Positions 18,605 to 28,648 of a stretch of DNA of 64,000 nt are shown piece by piece. Source of the stretch: PALSA-607 sp963825425. GTDB lineage: Bacteria; Actinomycetota; Actinomycetes; Acidothermales; Acidothermaceae. The DNA is taken from NCBI GenBank assembly GCA_963825425.1, contig CAWGTF010000010.1:124001-188000 (forward strand). Reading direction: 5' to 3'. Every line of letters starts with the position of its first letter. Position 1 is the first letter of the stretch. The notes under the pieces were generated by a model. It worked only from the letters and a program-made list of their open reading frames with translations, ran no database searches and was not told the DNA's origin. The position numbers were made by a program, and so were the translations under genes.

Positions 18605-20681
18605 AGCGGAGCGGACCCCCTGGCAGCACGCACCAGCGACCTAGTAGTCCTCGATCCGCCACGCCGCGCGGTGCTGCACCTCGCGCAACGGCGCCACGAC
18701 CTGCCGCCCGGCCCCTACCTGGGGCTCGACTCCGGGGCCGCTTCCGGGGGCCCGCCTTCCGGGGGCCCGCCTTCCGGGGGCACTGCGCAGCGAGCGCTCG
18801 CCCACCGACGTCCGGCAGGTACGGCAGGCCGGCCGATCAGGACAAGCAGGCCAGCCACGGCAGCAGCCGCGGGGGCCTCGGCAGCCTCGGCAACCGGCGA
18901 GTCGACGCCCGCCCGCCCGTCGCCCCCCGCGACCTCCGCGCCGCACCATCGGTCGACTCGGCTTCCCTGCGCGCCGACTCCATGGCGCGCTGCTGGTGAT
19001 CGGGTTCGTCATGATCGTGTTCACCGGTCGCCTGTTGCAGTTGCAGGGCGTCGACTCCACGGTCTACGCCGCGGACGCCAACGCTCAGTACTTGCACAAG
19101 GTGACCCTGCCGGCGCAGCGCGGCTCGATTGTCGATCGCAACGGCGCGACGCTCGCCGACACGGTGAACGCGAGCGACATCATCGGAGACCCGAAGGTCG
19201 CTACGAATGCAAAGAAGACGAATCCGTGGACGATCGCGGGGAAACTCGCGCCGATCCTCGGTGTCAGTCAACTCACGCTGGCCGGCGAGCTGACGGGCAA
19301 GAGTCAGTTCGTCTACTTGGCCCATGCCGTCACGCCGCAGGTTGCCAAGCAGGTGCTGACGCTCGACCTTCCCGGTGTGACGACCGAGAACACCAACAAG
19401 CGGCTGTACCCGGCGGGCAACGTTGCGGCGAACGTCGTCGGTTTCGTTGGATCCGACGGCAAGGGCCTTGGCGGCCTCGAGTATCAGTACCAGAGCTTGT
19501 TGGCGGGTAAGTCGGGCCAACTGACGGTGCAGGTTGGGCATGACGGGCAGGTCATTCCGGACGGCGTCGGTGGTGGGCAGCCCGCTGTGCCGGGTCAAGG
19601 CATCGAACTCACGATCGACCGCGATATTCAGTGGAAAGCGCAACAGGCGATCGCTGCGCAGGTCAACGCGACGGGTGCGGACGGCGGGTCCGTGATCGTC
19701 ATGCAACCGCGCACCGGGCAGATCCTCGCGATGGCGACGACGCCGACTTTCGACCCGGCCGACCCGGGTGCTGCGCCTGCTGCAGACCGTGGAAACTCTG
19801 CTCTGTCTGATGTTTTCGAGCCTGGCAGCACCAACAAGGTCATTACGATGTCGGCCGCAATTGACTCTGGTGTGCTGACACCGATGTCGCCTATCGATGT
19901 CCCGCCGACGCTTGTTCGTGCGGGCAAGGTCTTCCATGACGCGGAGTCGCACGGACTTCTGCACCTCACCCTTGCCGGTGTTCTCGCCGAGTCCAGCAAC
20001 ATCGGCACGATCCTCACGTCCGAGAAAGTCGGCGTCGACCGGCTTTATGCGTACCTGCAGGCATTCGGGCTCGGTCAGCCATCGGGCCTGAAGTTCCCCG
20101 GCGAGAGTCCGGGCATCCTCGACCCGCTGCGCAACTGGTCTGCGACTCAGCAATACACCGTTCCGTACGGTCAAGGGCTAGCGGTAAATGCTCTGCAGGT
20201 CGCCACGGTCTACTCGACGATTGCCAATGGTGGCGTGCGCGTCGAGCCCAGCCTGGTCAAGGGGTTCTTGCAACCCGACGGTTCGGTGAAGCCCGCGAAT
20301 GCGCCGACGCAGACTCGGGTCGTGAGCGAATCAACGGCCACTCAGGTCGAGAGCATGCTGGAAGCTGTTACTACTGACCAGGGCACCGCGCCGGCGGCCC
20401 GAATCCTGGGCTACCGCGTTGCGGGAAAGACCGGAACTGCGCAGCGCGTCGACCCCACGTGTGGGTGCTACCGCGGCTACACCGCGTCCTTCGTCGGATT
20501 CGCACCGGCCGACAACCCGCAGCTCGTCGTCCTTGTGGTGCTGGACAATCCGATCAACGGCCACTACGGCGGCTCGGTCGCCGCGCCGGTTTTCAAGGAC
20601 GTCATGTCGTTCGCGCTCGAGTCGGAGAAGATTCCGCCGACGGGTACGACACCGCCGGTCGTCAAGCTCAGCCTTCCCTGA
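18601..20681 (+). CDS. ftsI: Septal transpeptidase FtsI (PBP3), frameshifted
   Basis: FtsI cross-links peptidoglycan at the septum together with FtsW. A Pro/Arg/Gly-rich cytosolic extension of about 125 residues precedes one membrane helix (ALLVIGFVMIVFTGRLLQL). RGSIVDRNGATLADT starts the dimerisation domain. The transpeptidase motifs are FEPGSTNKV (SxxK), AESSNIG (SxN) and VAGKTGTAQ (KTG). The extension begins in the frame of the GTG at 18601 and the rest is in another frame, so a net -1 shift lies in about 18605-18900, probably in the 15-bp repeats at 18741. About 693 residues corrected. Confidence 0.9.
18741..18785 (+). repeat. 15-bp tandem repeat in the FtsI N-terminus
   Basis: CTTCCGGGGGCCCGC is present at 18741-18755 and 18756-18770, with a third partial copy from 18771. 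It encodes FRGPA repeats in the basic cytosolic tail. Its G-runs are the likely site of the frame change in ftsI. Confidence 0.8.
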
Positions 20682-20699
20682 CGGGTAGGGTTGAGCGCC

Positions 20700-22285
20700 G
20701 TGCCCGGCCAAGATCCGCGTTCGACCTCTTTGCGTCCGGTAGCGACTCCGGCGCGGCGGCTTGTCGACCTCGCTGATCGCCTGGGCACAGCCCTGGTTGC
20801 TCGGGTCAGCCCGCTCGATGCCCCGATCACCGGGGTCACCCATGACTCGGCCGCGGTACTGCCCGGTGACCTCTATGCGGCTCTGCCGGGTTCTCGGACG
20901 CATGGCGCGCGATTTGCCGACCGGGCGGTTGCTGCAGGAGCGGTCGGTGTCCTGACTGATCAAGCCGGCCGGTCAATCGTGGAGACCGTCGGTCTCGACG
21001 CGCCCGTCATCGCCGTCAGTGACCCGCGCGCCGAACTTGGCGGCGTTGCGTCGTGGATTTACGGCGAGCCGTCAAAGCGGCTGCGGGTACTCGGCGTGAC
21101 TGGCACGAACGGCAAGACGACGACGTCATACTTGCTCGACGCGGGACTGCGTGCAGCAGGCGAGAAGACCGGCTTGGTCGGGACCATCGAGACCAGGATC
21201 GGGGAGTGGGTTGCCCCCAGCGCGCGTACGACGCCGGAGGCCCCGGATCTGCAGGCCCTCCTGGCCGTCATGGCGGAGCGCGGTGTCGGATCGGTCTCGA
21301 TGGAGGTCTCCAGTCACGCGCTCGCGTTGCACCGCGTCGACGGGACGGCCTTCGAAGTTGTGGCGTTCAGCAACCTGTCTCAGGACCATCTGGATTTCCA
21401 CGCCGACCTCGACGATTACTTCAACGCGAAGGCGCGACTGTTTACCCAGCAATTCGCGCGCGCGGGGGTGGTCAACGTCGACGACGATCACGGACGCCGA
21501 TTGCTCGAGGTCGCAGATATCCCGCTGACCACCGTGTCGGCAACGACACGCGACGCGCAGTGGTGGGTGAGTGACCAGTCATACCGCTCCGCAACCGGCG
21601 ACGCGGGTACGCGACGTACTGATTTCGTCGTGCACGGTCCTGACGTCATGTCTGCGGTCTCGATCCAGCTTCCTGGGTCCTTTAATGTGGCCAACGCACT
21701 GCTGGCGTTTGTCACACTCGTCATCGCTGGCGTCGATCCACAAGCCGCCGCTCAGGGAATCGCAGGCGTGCTCGTCGTGCCCGGTCGGATGGAGGCCATC
21801 TCGGGGTCGCAGCCCTTCACCGCGCTCGTTGACTACGCACACACCCCTGACGCGGTCGTGACGTTGCTGACCACCCTGCGCCCGACAACTGCTGGCCGGC
21901 TGATCGTCGTCCTTGGCTGTGGTGGTGATCGCGACCGCGCGAAGCGGCCACTCATGGGTGCGGCCGCCGCGCGCCTCGCCGATGTCGCGGTGCTAACGAG
22001 CGACAATCCGCGCAGCGAGGAGCCAAGCGCAGATCCTCGCCGCGATGCTCGAAGGGGCGATGGGAGTCGCGTCCAGAGCAGCGCGCGCAGGTGATCGTCG
22101 AACTCGATAGGAAGACCGCGATCCAGATCGCTGTCAACCAGGCGCGGGCGGGTGACGTCGTCGTCGTTGCAGGCAAAGGCCATGAACAGGGGCAGGAGGT
22201 CGGCGGCGTGGTGCACGAGTTCGACGACCGCACCGTCCTGCGGGCAGAACTCCTTGCGTTGACCAACGGCGCCGGCGCTTCATGA
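20700..22285 (+). CDS. murE: UDP-MurNAc-tripeptide synthetase (meso-DAP adding), frameshifted
   Basis: MurE adds meso-diaminopimelate to UDP-MurNAc-L-Ala-D-Glu. Seen are VTHDSAAVLPGDLYAALPG, the ATP loop VTGTNGKTTTSYLL, SMEVSSHALAL, FSNLSQDHLDFH, VDYAHTPDAV and the DAP-specificity motif SDNPRSE near residue 434. A net -1 shift near 22022-22035 precedes the C-terminal VVVVAGKGHEQGQE. About 528 residues corrected. GTG at 20700 and an in-frame TTG at 20691 are both possible starts. It overlaps murF by ATGA. Confidence 0.93.
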
Positions 22286-23694
22286 TGTCGCTCACGGTCG
22301 GCGAGATCGCCCAACTGAGCCATGGCGTGCTGTCGCACGTTGCTGATCCGACCGCGCGCGTCATCGGCCCGGTGGTTGTCGACTCGCGCCGAGTGACTCC
22401 TGGCTGCCTTTTCGTTGCGGTCTCAGGAGCGCGCGTCGACGGCCACGACTACGCCGCGCAGGCAGTGGCCGACGGGGCTCCCGTCGTGCTGGCGAGCCGG
22501 CCACTCTCGGTACCCGCGGTTGTCGTCGGTGACACGGTGCGCGCACTTGGCGACCTCGCGCGCGGCTATCTCCACCGGCTGCCGAACCCCGTCGTCGTCG
22601 GCATCACCGGGTCCAGCGGCAAGACGAGCACGAAAGACATCGTTGGCCAACTGCTCACCAAACTCGGGCCGACGGTAGCGCCCGAGGGCTCGTTCAACAC
22701 CGAGGTAGGACTGCCTCTCACTGTGCTGCGGGCAGACCAAGACACCAAGTATCTGGTCCTCGAATACAGCGCACGCGGACTCGATCACATTGCCTACCTC
22801 TGCGGGATTGCTCGGCCGCAGGTCGGCGTCGTGCTGAATGTCGGCGCTGCCCATCTCGGCGAGTTTGGCAGCCGAACTGCCGTGGCGCAGGCCAAGGGCG
22901 AGCTCATCGAAGCCTTGCCGGACGACGGTGTCGCGGTGCTCAATGCTGATGACTATGCGGTGGCCGCGATGGCGTCGCGGACCGATGCGCGCGTCGTCAC
23001 GTTCGGACTCGGCGCGCACGCCGACGTTCGAGCATTCGACGTCGTGCTCGACGCGTTGGCTCGGCCGTCGTTTCGGATGCGCACCGCGCTGGGCGAGGTC
23101 GGTGTCTCGCTCTCCTTGCATGGCGCGCACCATGTGTCGAACGCTCTCGCCGCAACTGCGGTGGCCCTCGAGCTCGGCCTCGACCTCGACTCCGTGGCTA
23201 CCGCGTTGGCGGGAGTCGAAGCCGTTAGCCGCTGGCGTATGCAGGTGTCCGAGCGGGCCGACGGTCTCGTCGTCATCAACGATGCGTACAACGCGAATCC
23301 GGAATCCACGAAGGCCGCACTAAGCGCACTGGCGGCGATGGGCTCCGGGGGGGAGCGTCGAATGCACGCCGTCCTCGGGGTGATGGCAGAGCTTGGCCCG
23401 ACCGCGGCGTCAGCACATCGCGAGGTCGGCGCTGCGGCGGCACTGATCGGCGTCCATCAGCTTGTCGTTGTCGGTGCTGCAGCAGCCGGCATCGCCGACG
23501 GTGCAATCGAGGGCGGCCTCGAACCCGCGCGAGTGAGTGTCGTTGACGACGTTTCCGAAGCGGTGTCACTCCTGGAAAGAGACCTTGGTCGTGGCGACGT
23601 GGTGCTGGTGAAAGCATCGCGCTCCGCCGACCTGCAGCGGGTTGCTGAAGCCTTGCTTGCCGGGCCGGTCGGCAAAACCAGGGCGAGCCGATGA
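22282..23694 (+). CDS. murF: UDP-MurNAc-pentapeptide synthetase
   Basis: MurF adds D-Ala-D-Ala to the UDP-MurNAc-tripeptide. The intact 470-residue protein has VVVDSRRVTPGCLFVAVSG, the ATP loop GITGSSGKTSTKDIVG (residues about 109-124), EGSFNTEVGLPLTVL, VLEYSARGLDHI, GAAHLGEFGS and INDAYNANPESTKAAL. Start and stop overlap its neighbours by 4 bases, indicating translational coupling. Confidence 0.96.
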   Translation: MMSLTVGEIAQLSHGVLSHVADPTARVIGPVVVDSRRVTPGCLFVAVSGARVDGHDYAAQAVADGAPVVLASRPLSVPAVVVGDTVRALGDLARGYLHRLPNPVVVGITGSSGKTSTKDIVGQLLTKLGPTVAPEGSFNTEVGLPLTVLRADQDTKYLVLEYSARGLDHIAYLCGIARPQVGVVLNVGAAHLGEFGSRTAVAQAKGELIEALPDDGVAVLNADDYAVAAMASRTDARVVTFGLGAHADVRAFDVVLDALARPSFRMRTALGEVGVSLSLHGAHHVSNALAATAVALELGLDLDSVATALAGVEAVSRWRMQVSERADGLVVINDAYNANPESTKAALSALAAMGSGGERRMHAVLGVMAELGPTAASAHREVGAAAALIGVHQLVVVGAAAAGIADGAIEGGLEPARVSVVDDVSEAVSLLERDLGRGDVVLVKASRSADLQRVAEALLAGPVGKTRASR

Positions 23695-24752
23695 AGGGGA
23701 TCCTGGCCGCGGGCTCGATCTCGCTGATCGTGTCGCTGTTCGGCACCCCGTTTGCGATCCGGCTGTTGCGCAAACGCGGCTACGGGCAGTTGATCCGCGA
23801 CGACGGACCGACGACGCATCACACGAAGCGCGGCACGCCCACGATGGGCGGCACCGTCATCTTGCTCGCCGCCATTCTCGGCTACGTGGCCGGCAATATG
23901 CTGAGTGCGAGCGGCCCGACTGCATCCGGTTTGCTGGTGCTCGGACTCGCGACCGGCCTTGGCCTGGTTGGCTTTCTCGACGACTTCATCAAGGTTCGGA
24001 TGCAGCGCAACCTCGGCCTCCGCGCACGCACAAAGCTGCTCGGTCAGACAATCGTCGCGGTCGTCTTCGGCGTTCTCGTGTTGCAATTCCCTGACGACTC
24101 AGGCATTCATCCTGCGTCTACCCACATCTCGTTCGTGCGCGACACAACAGTGGCACTCGGGGCCGTTGGATTTGTCGTATGGGCGCTGGTCATGGTGTCG
24201 TCGACGTCCAACGGGGTGAACCTCACAGACGGCCTCGACGGTCTCGCGACCGGAGCCTCGACGATGATCTTCGCGGCCTTCGTCATCATGACGTTCTGGC
24301 AAGGCCGCAACGACTGCCTCACCAAGAGCGCGGCAGGCTGCTATCCGATCCGGGACCCGTTCGACCTCGCGATCCTTGCTGCCAGCTTTGCCGGTGCGTG
24401 CGCAGGGTTTCTGTGGTGGAACGCAGCGCCGGCGCGCATCTTTATGGGAGACACCGGCTCGCTCGCGCTCGGCGGCGCGCTCGCGGGCATGGCTATCATG
24501 ACGCGCACCGAGTTGTTACTTGCGGTGCTCGGTGGTCTGTTCGTCGTCATCACGATGTCGAGCATCATTCAGATCAGCTACTTCAAGATGACGCATCGCC
24601 GGGTGTTCAAGATGGCGCCGCTGCAGCATCATTTCGAGCTCAAGGGTTGGGCCGAGGTGACCATCGTGATCCGGTTCTGGATCATCGCGGGTCTCGCCGT
24701 CGCGCTCGGCCTCGGCGTCTTCTACGCCGAGTGGATCACATGGCAGAAGTGA
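23691..24752 (+). CDS. mraY: Phospho-N-acetylmuramoyl-pentapeptide transferase
   Basis: MraY transfers phospho-MurNAc-pentapeptide to undecaprenyl phosphate, making lipid I in the membrane. The intact 353-residue protein has about ten hydrophobic segments. Family motifs are THHTKRGTPTMGG, FLDDFIKV (catalytic Asp pair), NLTDGLDGLATG, FMGDTGSLALGGALAG and APLQHHFELKGW. It starts inside the murF stop and its end overlaps murD. Confidence 0.97.
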   Translation: MKGILAAGSISLIVSLFGTPFAIRLLRKRGYGQLIRDDGPTTHHTKRGTPTMGGTVILLAAILGYVAGNMLSASGPTASGLLVLGLATGLGLVGFLDDFIKVRMQRNLGLRARTKLLGQTIVAVVFGVLVLQFPDDSGIHPASTHISFVRDTTVALGAVGFVVWALVMVSSTSNGVNLTDGLDGLATGASTMIFAAFVIMTFWQGRNDCLTKSAAGCYPIRDPFDLAILAASFAGACAGFLWWNAAPARIFMGDTGSLALGGALAGMAIMTRTELLLAVLGGLFVVITMSSIIQISYFKMTHRRVFKMAPLQHHFELKGWAEVTIVIRFWIIAGLAVALGLGVFYAEWITWQK

Positions 24753-26191
24753 TTCCGTCATGGTTGCCAGCAGCGGCGCATGACGCGCCATGGCATGAGT
24801 TGACGGTTTGCGTTGCGGGTGTTGGCGTTTCCGGTGCTGCGTGTGCGCACGCGTTGCGCGCGCTGGGTGCCGAGGTGATCGCGGTCGACTCCGGTGCCAG
24901 CGATAGACAACAACAAGCCGCGGTCGAGCTGCGGACGCAAGGTGTCGATGTCCGGCTCGGCGACGGGGAGACGCTGCCAACCGCTGCTCAACTCGTCGTG
25001 ACATCTCCCGGCTGGCGACGGGAGTCACCGCTGTTCGTGGCAGCGGCGGCATCCGGCGTCCCGGTCTGGGGCGAGCCCGAGCTGGCCTGGCGGTTGCGCA
25101 AGCCCGGTGCGCCGGCCTGGCTCGTGGTCACTGGCACCGACGGAAAGACCACAACGACGCTTATGCTCGAGTCGATCCTGCGTGCGGCCGGGTACCGCAC
25201 CGCAACCGCCGGCAACATCGGCACCGCGCTCGTCGACGTGGCCAATGGCCCCTATGACGTGCTTGCGGTCGAGCTCGGCAGCTTTCAGTTGCACTGGTCG
25301 CGTTCCGTTGCTCCGACGGCTGCCGCGATTTTGAACGTCGCTCCCGATCACCTCGATTGGTGGAGCGATTCGTTCGAGGATTACGCGGCGGCCAAGGGCC
25401 TTGCGTTCGCGCACGAGGAGACGTGCGCGGTCGGCAATGCGGATGATCCGGTGAGCACTCGGCTGCTGGCTCGCGCGCGCGGCCGCCGGGTTGCGTTCAC
25501 GCTGAACAGTCCGCGTCCTCACCAGTTCGGCGTGGTGGAGGACGTGCTGGTCGATCGGGCCTTCGTTGCGGATGCCGACAATGAAGCTGTCGAGGTTGCC
25601 ACGCTGGCCGATGTCCCCGTTCCGGGCCTACACAACGTCGCGAATGCGCTTGCCGCAGCCGCGCTCGCACGGGCGTACGGCGTCGCGCCCAGTGCGGTCG
25701 CCAAAGGCTTGCGCAGTTTCACGCCCGCGCCACACCGGATTGCCGAGGTTGCCGTCATCGACGGCGTGCGTTTCGTAGATGACTCGAAGGCCACCAGCCC
25801 GCATGCGGCTGCGGCATCGCTCACGTCATTCGATTCCATCGTGTGGATCGCGGGTGGGCTCGGGAAGGGCATTTCGTTTGACGATGTGGTTCGAATAGCC
25901 GCGCCTCGGCTGCGGGCAGTCGTGCTCCTCGGTGCGTGCAGAGCCGAAATTGCGGACGCACTCGCGCGACACGCACCAGATGTCCGCGTGGTCGAGGTCG
26001 TCGGGCCCGAGACTGACCAGGTGGAAGCCGTGATGGATCGCGTGGTCGTGCAGGCACTTGCATTAGCGACCGCCGGCGACACCGTTCTGCTTGCTCCTGC
26101 GGCGGCGTCGATGGACATGTTCCGCGACTATGGCCACCGCGGCGACGTGTTCGCGGCTGCGGTACGCAGGCTTCAGGAGCGCTCGCGATGA
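24740..26191 (+). CDS. murD: UDP-MurNAc-L-alanine:D-glutamate ligase
   Basis: MurD adds D-Glu to UDP-MurNAc-L-Ala in the cytosol. The 483-residue product has a Rossmann N-terminus (VAGVGVSGAACAHAL), VTSPGWRRESPLF, the ATP loop VTGTDGKTTTTLML, AVELGSFQLHW, LNVAPDHLDWW, PHRIAEVAVIDGVRFVDDSK and the late IAGGLGKGISFDD. The ATG at 24740 lies 13 bases inside the end of mraY. It overlaps ftsW by ATGA. Confidence 0.95.
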   Translation: MAEVIPSWLPAAAHDAPWHELTVCVAGVGVSGAACAHALRALGAEVIAVDSGASDRQQQAAVELRTQGVDVRLGDGETLPTAAQLVVTSPGWRRESPLFVAAAASGVPVWGEPELAWRLRKPGAPAWLVVTGTDGKTTTTLMLESILRAAGYRTATAGNIGTALVDVANGPYDVLAVELGSFQLHWSRSVAPTAAAILNVAPDHLDWWSDSFEDYAAAKGLAFAHEETCAVGNADDPVSTRLLARARGRRVAFTLNSPRPHQFGVVEDVLVDRAFVADADNEAVEVATLADVPVPGLHNVANALAAAALARAYGVAPSAVAKGLRSFTPAPHRIAEVAVIDGVRFVDDSKATSPHAAAASLTSFDSIVWIAGGLGKGISFDDVVRIAAPRLRAVVLLGACRAEIADALARHAPDVRVVEVVGPETDQVEAVMDRVVVQALALATAGDTVLLAPAAASMDMFRDYGHRGDVFAAAVRRLQERSR

Positions 26192-27505
26192 CCACAACGA
26201 CGGGAACCAGGCCGGCGCCGACACCGTCAACACCGACCTCGTCGACACCGACCGACGCCGCTGCCGGGGGCACGGTTACTGCGCTGTGGTCGAAGCTTGA
26301 GAACCCGCCGGTGCTGTGGCGGCCGCTGGCGTCGTACTACCTGCTGCTCGCGAGCACCGCGCTGCTTGTCGGATTCGGCGTTGTCATGGTGTGGTCGTCG
26401 TCGTACGTCGAGTCTGACCAAGTGTCCTTCGCCGTGGTCCAGAAGCAGCTCCTGTGGTTGTCGATCGGCATCCCGTTGATGTTGGTAGCGAGTCGGCTGC
26501 CGGTTTCGGTGTTCCGGTACCTCGCCTATCCCGCGCTCTTTGCCTCCTGTGGGCTGCTGGTCGCCGTCCTGATCCCCGGCCTCGGCGTTTCGGCGAACGG
26601 CGCGACGCGTTGGGTCGCCTTGGGTGGCCCGTTCACGATTCAGCCTTCGGAGTTCGCCAAGCTGGGGTTGGTGTTGTGGGGCGCAGACTTGCTCGCTCGC
26701 AAACACAAACTTGGCACTCTCGACAGCTACCGGCGGATTCTGGTGCCGCTGTTGCCGATTTCGATATGCGTGCTGGCGCTGATCGAGAAAGAGCACGACC
26801 TCGGCACCATGCTCGTTGTTCTCACCATCGTGTTGTCGCTGCTGTGGGTCGTCGGCGCGCCGCTACGGCTGTTTGTGGTCACGATGCTCGCCGTCGTCGG
26901 TGGCGTCACCTACCTCGCGATCAGCGAGCCATACCGACTTGCAGCGACTGTTGAGTTTCGGCCACCCGTTCAAGGATTGCCTCGACACCGGGTGGCAGGC
27001 GTGTCAGGGCATCTATGGCCTCGGCGCAGGCGGCTGGTGGGGCGTCGGGCTTGGCAGCAGCCGGCAAAAGTGGGGTTACTTGCCCGAGGCGCACACCGAC
27101 TTCATCTTTGCCATCATCGGCGAGGAATTGGGGCTCGTCGGCACGATCGCTGTCCTGATTCTCTTCGCCGTACTGGCCTACTCAGGCATCCGGGTAGCAC
27201 AGCGCAGCCGAGACATGTTCTCCCGTCTCGTGGCGTCAGCGATCGTTGCGTGGCTCATGGTGCAAGCCCTCGTCAACATCGGCGCGGTGATCGGATTGCT
27301 TCCGATCACGGGCATTCCGTTACCGCTGATATCGGCTGGTGGGTCGTCGCTGATACCCACCATGTTCGCGCTGGGCATTTTGATGTCGCTGGCGCGTCGC
27401 GAACCGAGCGCCGCGGCTGCGATTGCCGCGCGAGGTCCGCACGTGTTTCGACGCGCACTGCGGAAGACTGCGGTCGTGCTGCATCTGTCCCGTGGCGGTC
27501 GGTGA
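26188..27505 (+). CDS. ftsW: Septal SEDS glycosyltransferase FtsW, frameshifted
   Basis: FtsW polymerises lipid II at the septum with FtsI. A Thr/Pro-rich N-terminus is followed by ten predicted membrane helices. Motifs include GFGVVMVWSSSYVE, GANGATRW-type (SANGATRWVALGG), QPSEFAKLGLVLW, EKEHDLGTMLV and, after the shift, HTDFIFAIIGEELGLVG and GIPLPLISAGGSSL. One extra T near 26939-26941 breaks YRLQRLLSFGHP and shifts the frame. About 438 residues corrected. Confidence 0.93.
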
Positions 27506-27511
27506 AGTCGG

Positions 27512-28648
27512 GTGCATGTGGTGCTCGCCGGCGGTGGTACCGCCGGCCATGTTGAGCCCGCTCTTGCCGTCGCTGATGCATTGCGACGTCGCGACCCCGA
27601 GGTCGGCATCACCATGCTCGGCACGGCGCGCGGACTCGAGACCCGGTTGGTGCCGGCGCGCGGCTACGACCTCTCACTCATACCGCCTGTTCCGTTGCCG
27701 CGTTCGCTCACGCCGTCCTTCCTGACGGTCCCGACCCGGATGCGGACCGCCGTGCGTGAAGCAACCGCCATCTTCGAGGGCGTCGGCGCCGACGTCGTCG
27801 TTGGGTTCGGCGGGTACGTGGCGTTGCCGGCCTATCTCGCGGCCAGGGGCGCCAAGCTGCCGTTCGTGGTGCATGAGGCCAACGCCAAGCCGGGCCTGGC
27901 CAACCGATGGGGCGCGCGCTTCACGCCCTACGTCGCAGCGAGCACACCAGACCCGAAGCTGCCACATGCGCGGGTGATCGGCGTCCCGCTCCGGCGAGCG
28001 ATCAGCACCCTCGACCGGGTAGCGGTTCGCGGTCGCGCGCGCGCTGAACTCGGTCTACTCGACGACGTCCCGACCTTGCTCGTGTCAGGGGGCTCGCAAG
28101 GCGCGCGTTCGCTGAACCGGGCGGTGGTGGGCGTGGTCGCTGACCTGCTGGCGGCGGGCATCCAGGTGCTGCACATCGCGGGTCCGACCCAGGTCGCCGA
28201 CGTCGATGCCGCAAAGCCCGAGCCGATTGCCGGACAGCCGCCCTATCTGCTGGTGCCCTACGTCGACCACATGGAACTGGCGTACGCCGCGGCCGATCTG
28301 ATGCTGTGCCGTGCAGGGGCCATGACGTGCGCCGAGCTCACCGCGGTGGGATTGCCCGGGGTCTACGTCCCGCTGCCGCACGGCAACGGCGAGCAACGGT
28401 TCAACGCCCAGCCGATCGTCGACTCCGGCGGCGGACTTCTGGTGTCGGACGCCGAATTGCGCCCAGCATGGATCCGCGACCAGGTCATCCCGTTAATGAC
28501 GAACGCGCGCCGGCTGCGCACCATGTCGGTACGGGCCGCCGATTTGGGTCGACGCGACGCAGACGAGAAAATGGTCGACATGATCGTCGAGGCGTCGCGA
28601 AGCCACGCCGACCGAGCGGGGCGCCCACGCGGCGGACGCGGCAGATGA
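27512..28648 (+). CDS. murG: Lipid II synthase (GlcNAc transferase) MurG
   Basis: MurG transfers GlcNAc from UDP-GlcNAc to lipid I on the inner membrane face. The intact 378-residue GT-B protein has VVLAGGGTAGHVEPALA, VGFGGYVALPAYLAARG, VVHEANAKPGLANRWG, LLVSGGSQGARSLN, YVDHMELAYAAADLMLCRAGAMT and VPLPHGNGEQRFNA. The GTG start at 27512 is 6 bases after the ftsW stop. It overlaps murC by 4 bases. Confidence 0.95.
   Translation: MHVVLAGGGTAGHVEPALAVADALRRRDPEVGITMLGTARGLETRLVPARGYDLSLIPPVPLPRSLTPSFLTVPTRMRTAVREATAIFEGVGADVVVGFGGYVALPAYLAARGAKLPFVVHEANAKPGLANRWGARFTPYVAASTPDPKLPHARVIGVPLRRAISTLDRVAVRGRARAELGLLDDVPTLLVSGGSQGARSLNRAVVGVVADLLAAGIQVLHIAGPTQVADVDAAKPEPIAGQPPYLLVPYVDHMELAYAAADLMLCRAGAMTCAELTAVGLPGVYVPLPHGNGEQRFNAQPIVDSGGGLLVSDAELRPAWIRDQVIPLMTNARRLRTMSVRAADLGRRDADEKMVDMIVEASRSHADRAGRPRGGRGR

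Noticed and set aside
18837..20174. Long open frame of 445 codons on the minus strand opposite ftsI
   Set aside because: It is the high-GC shadow of a clear transpeptidase gene; no motif or ribosome site.
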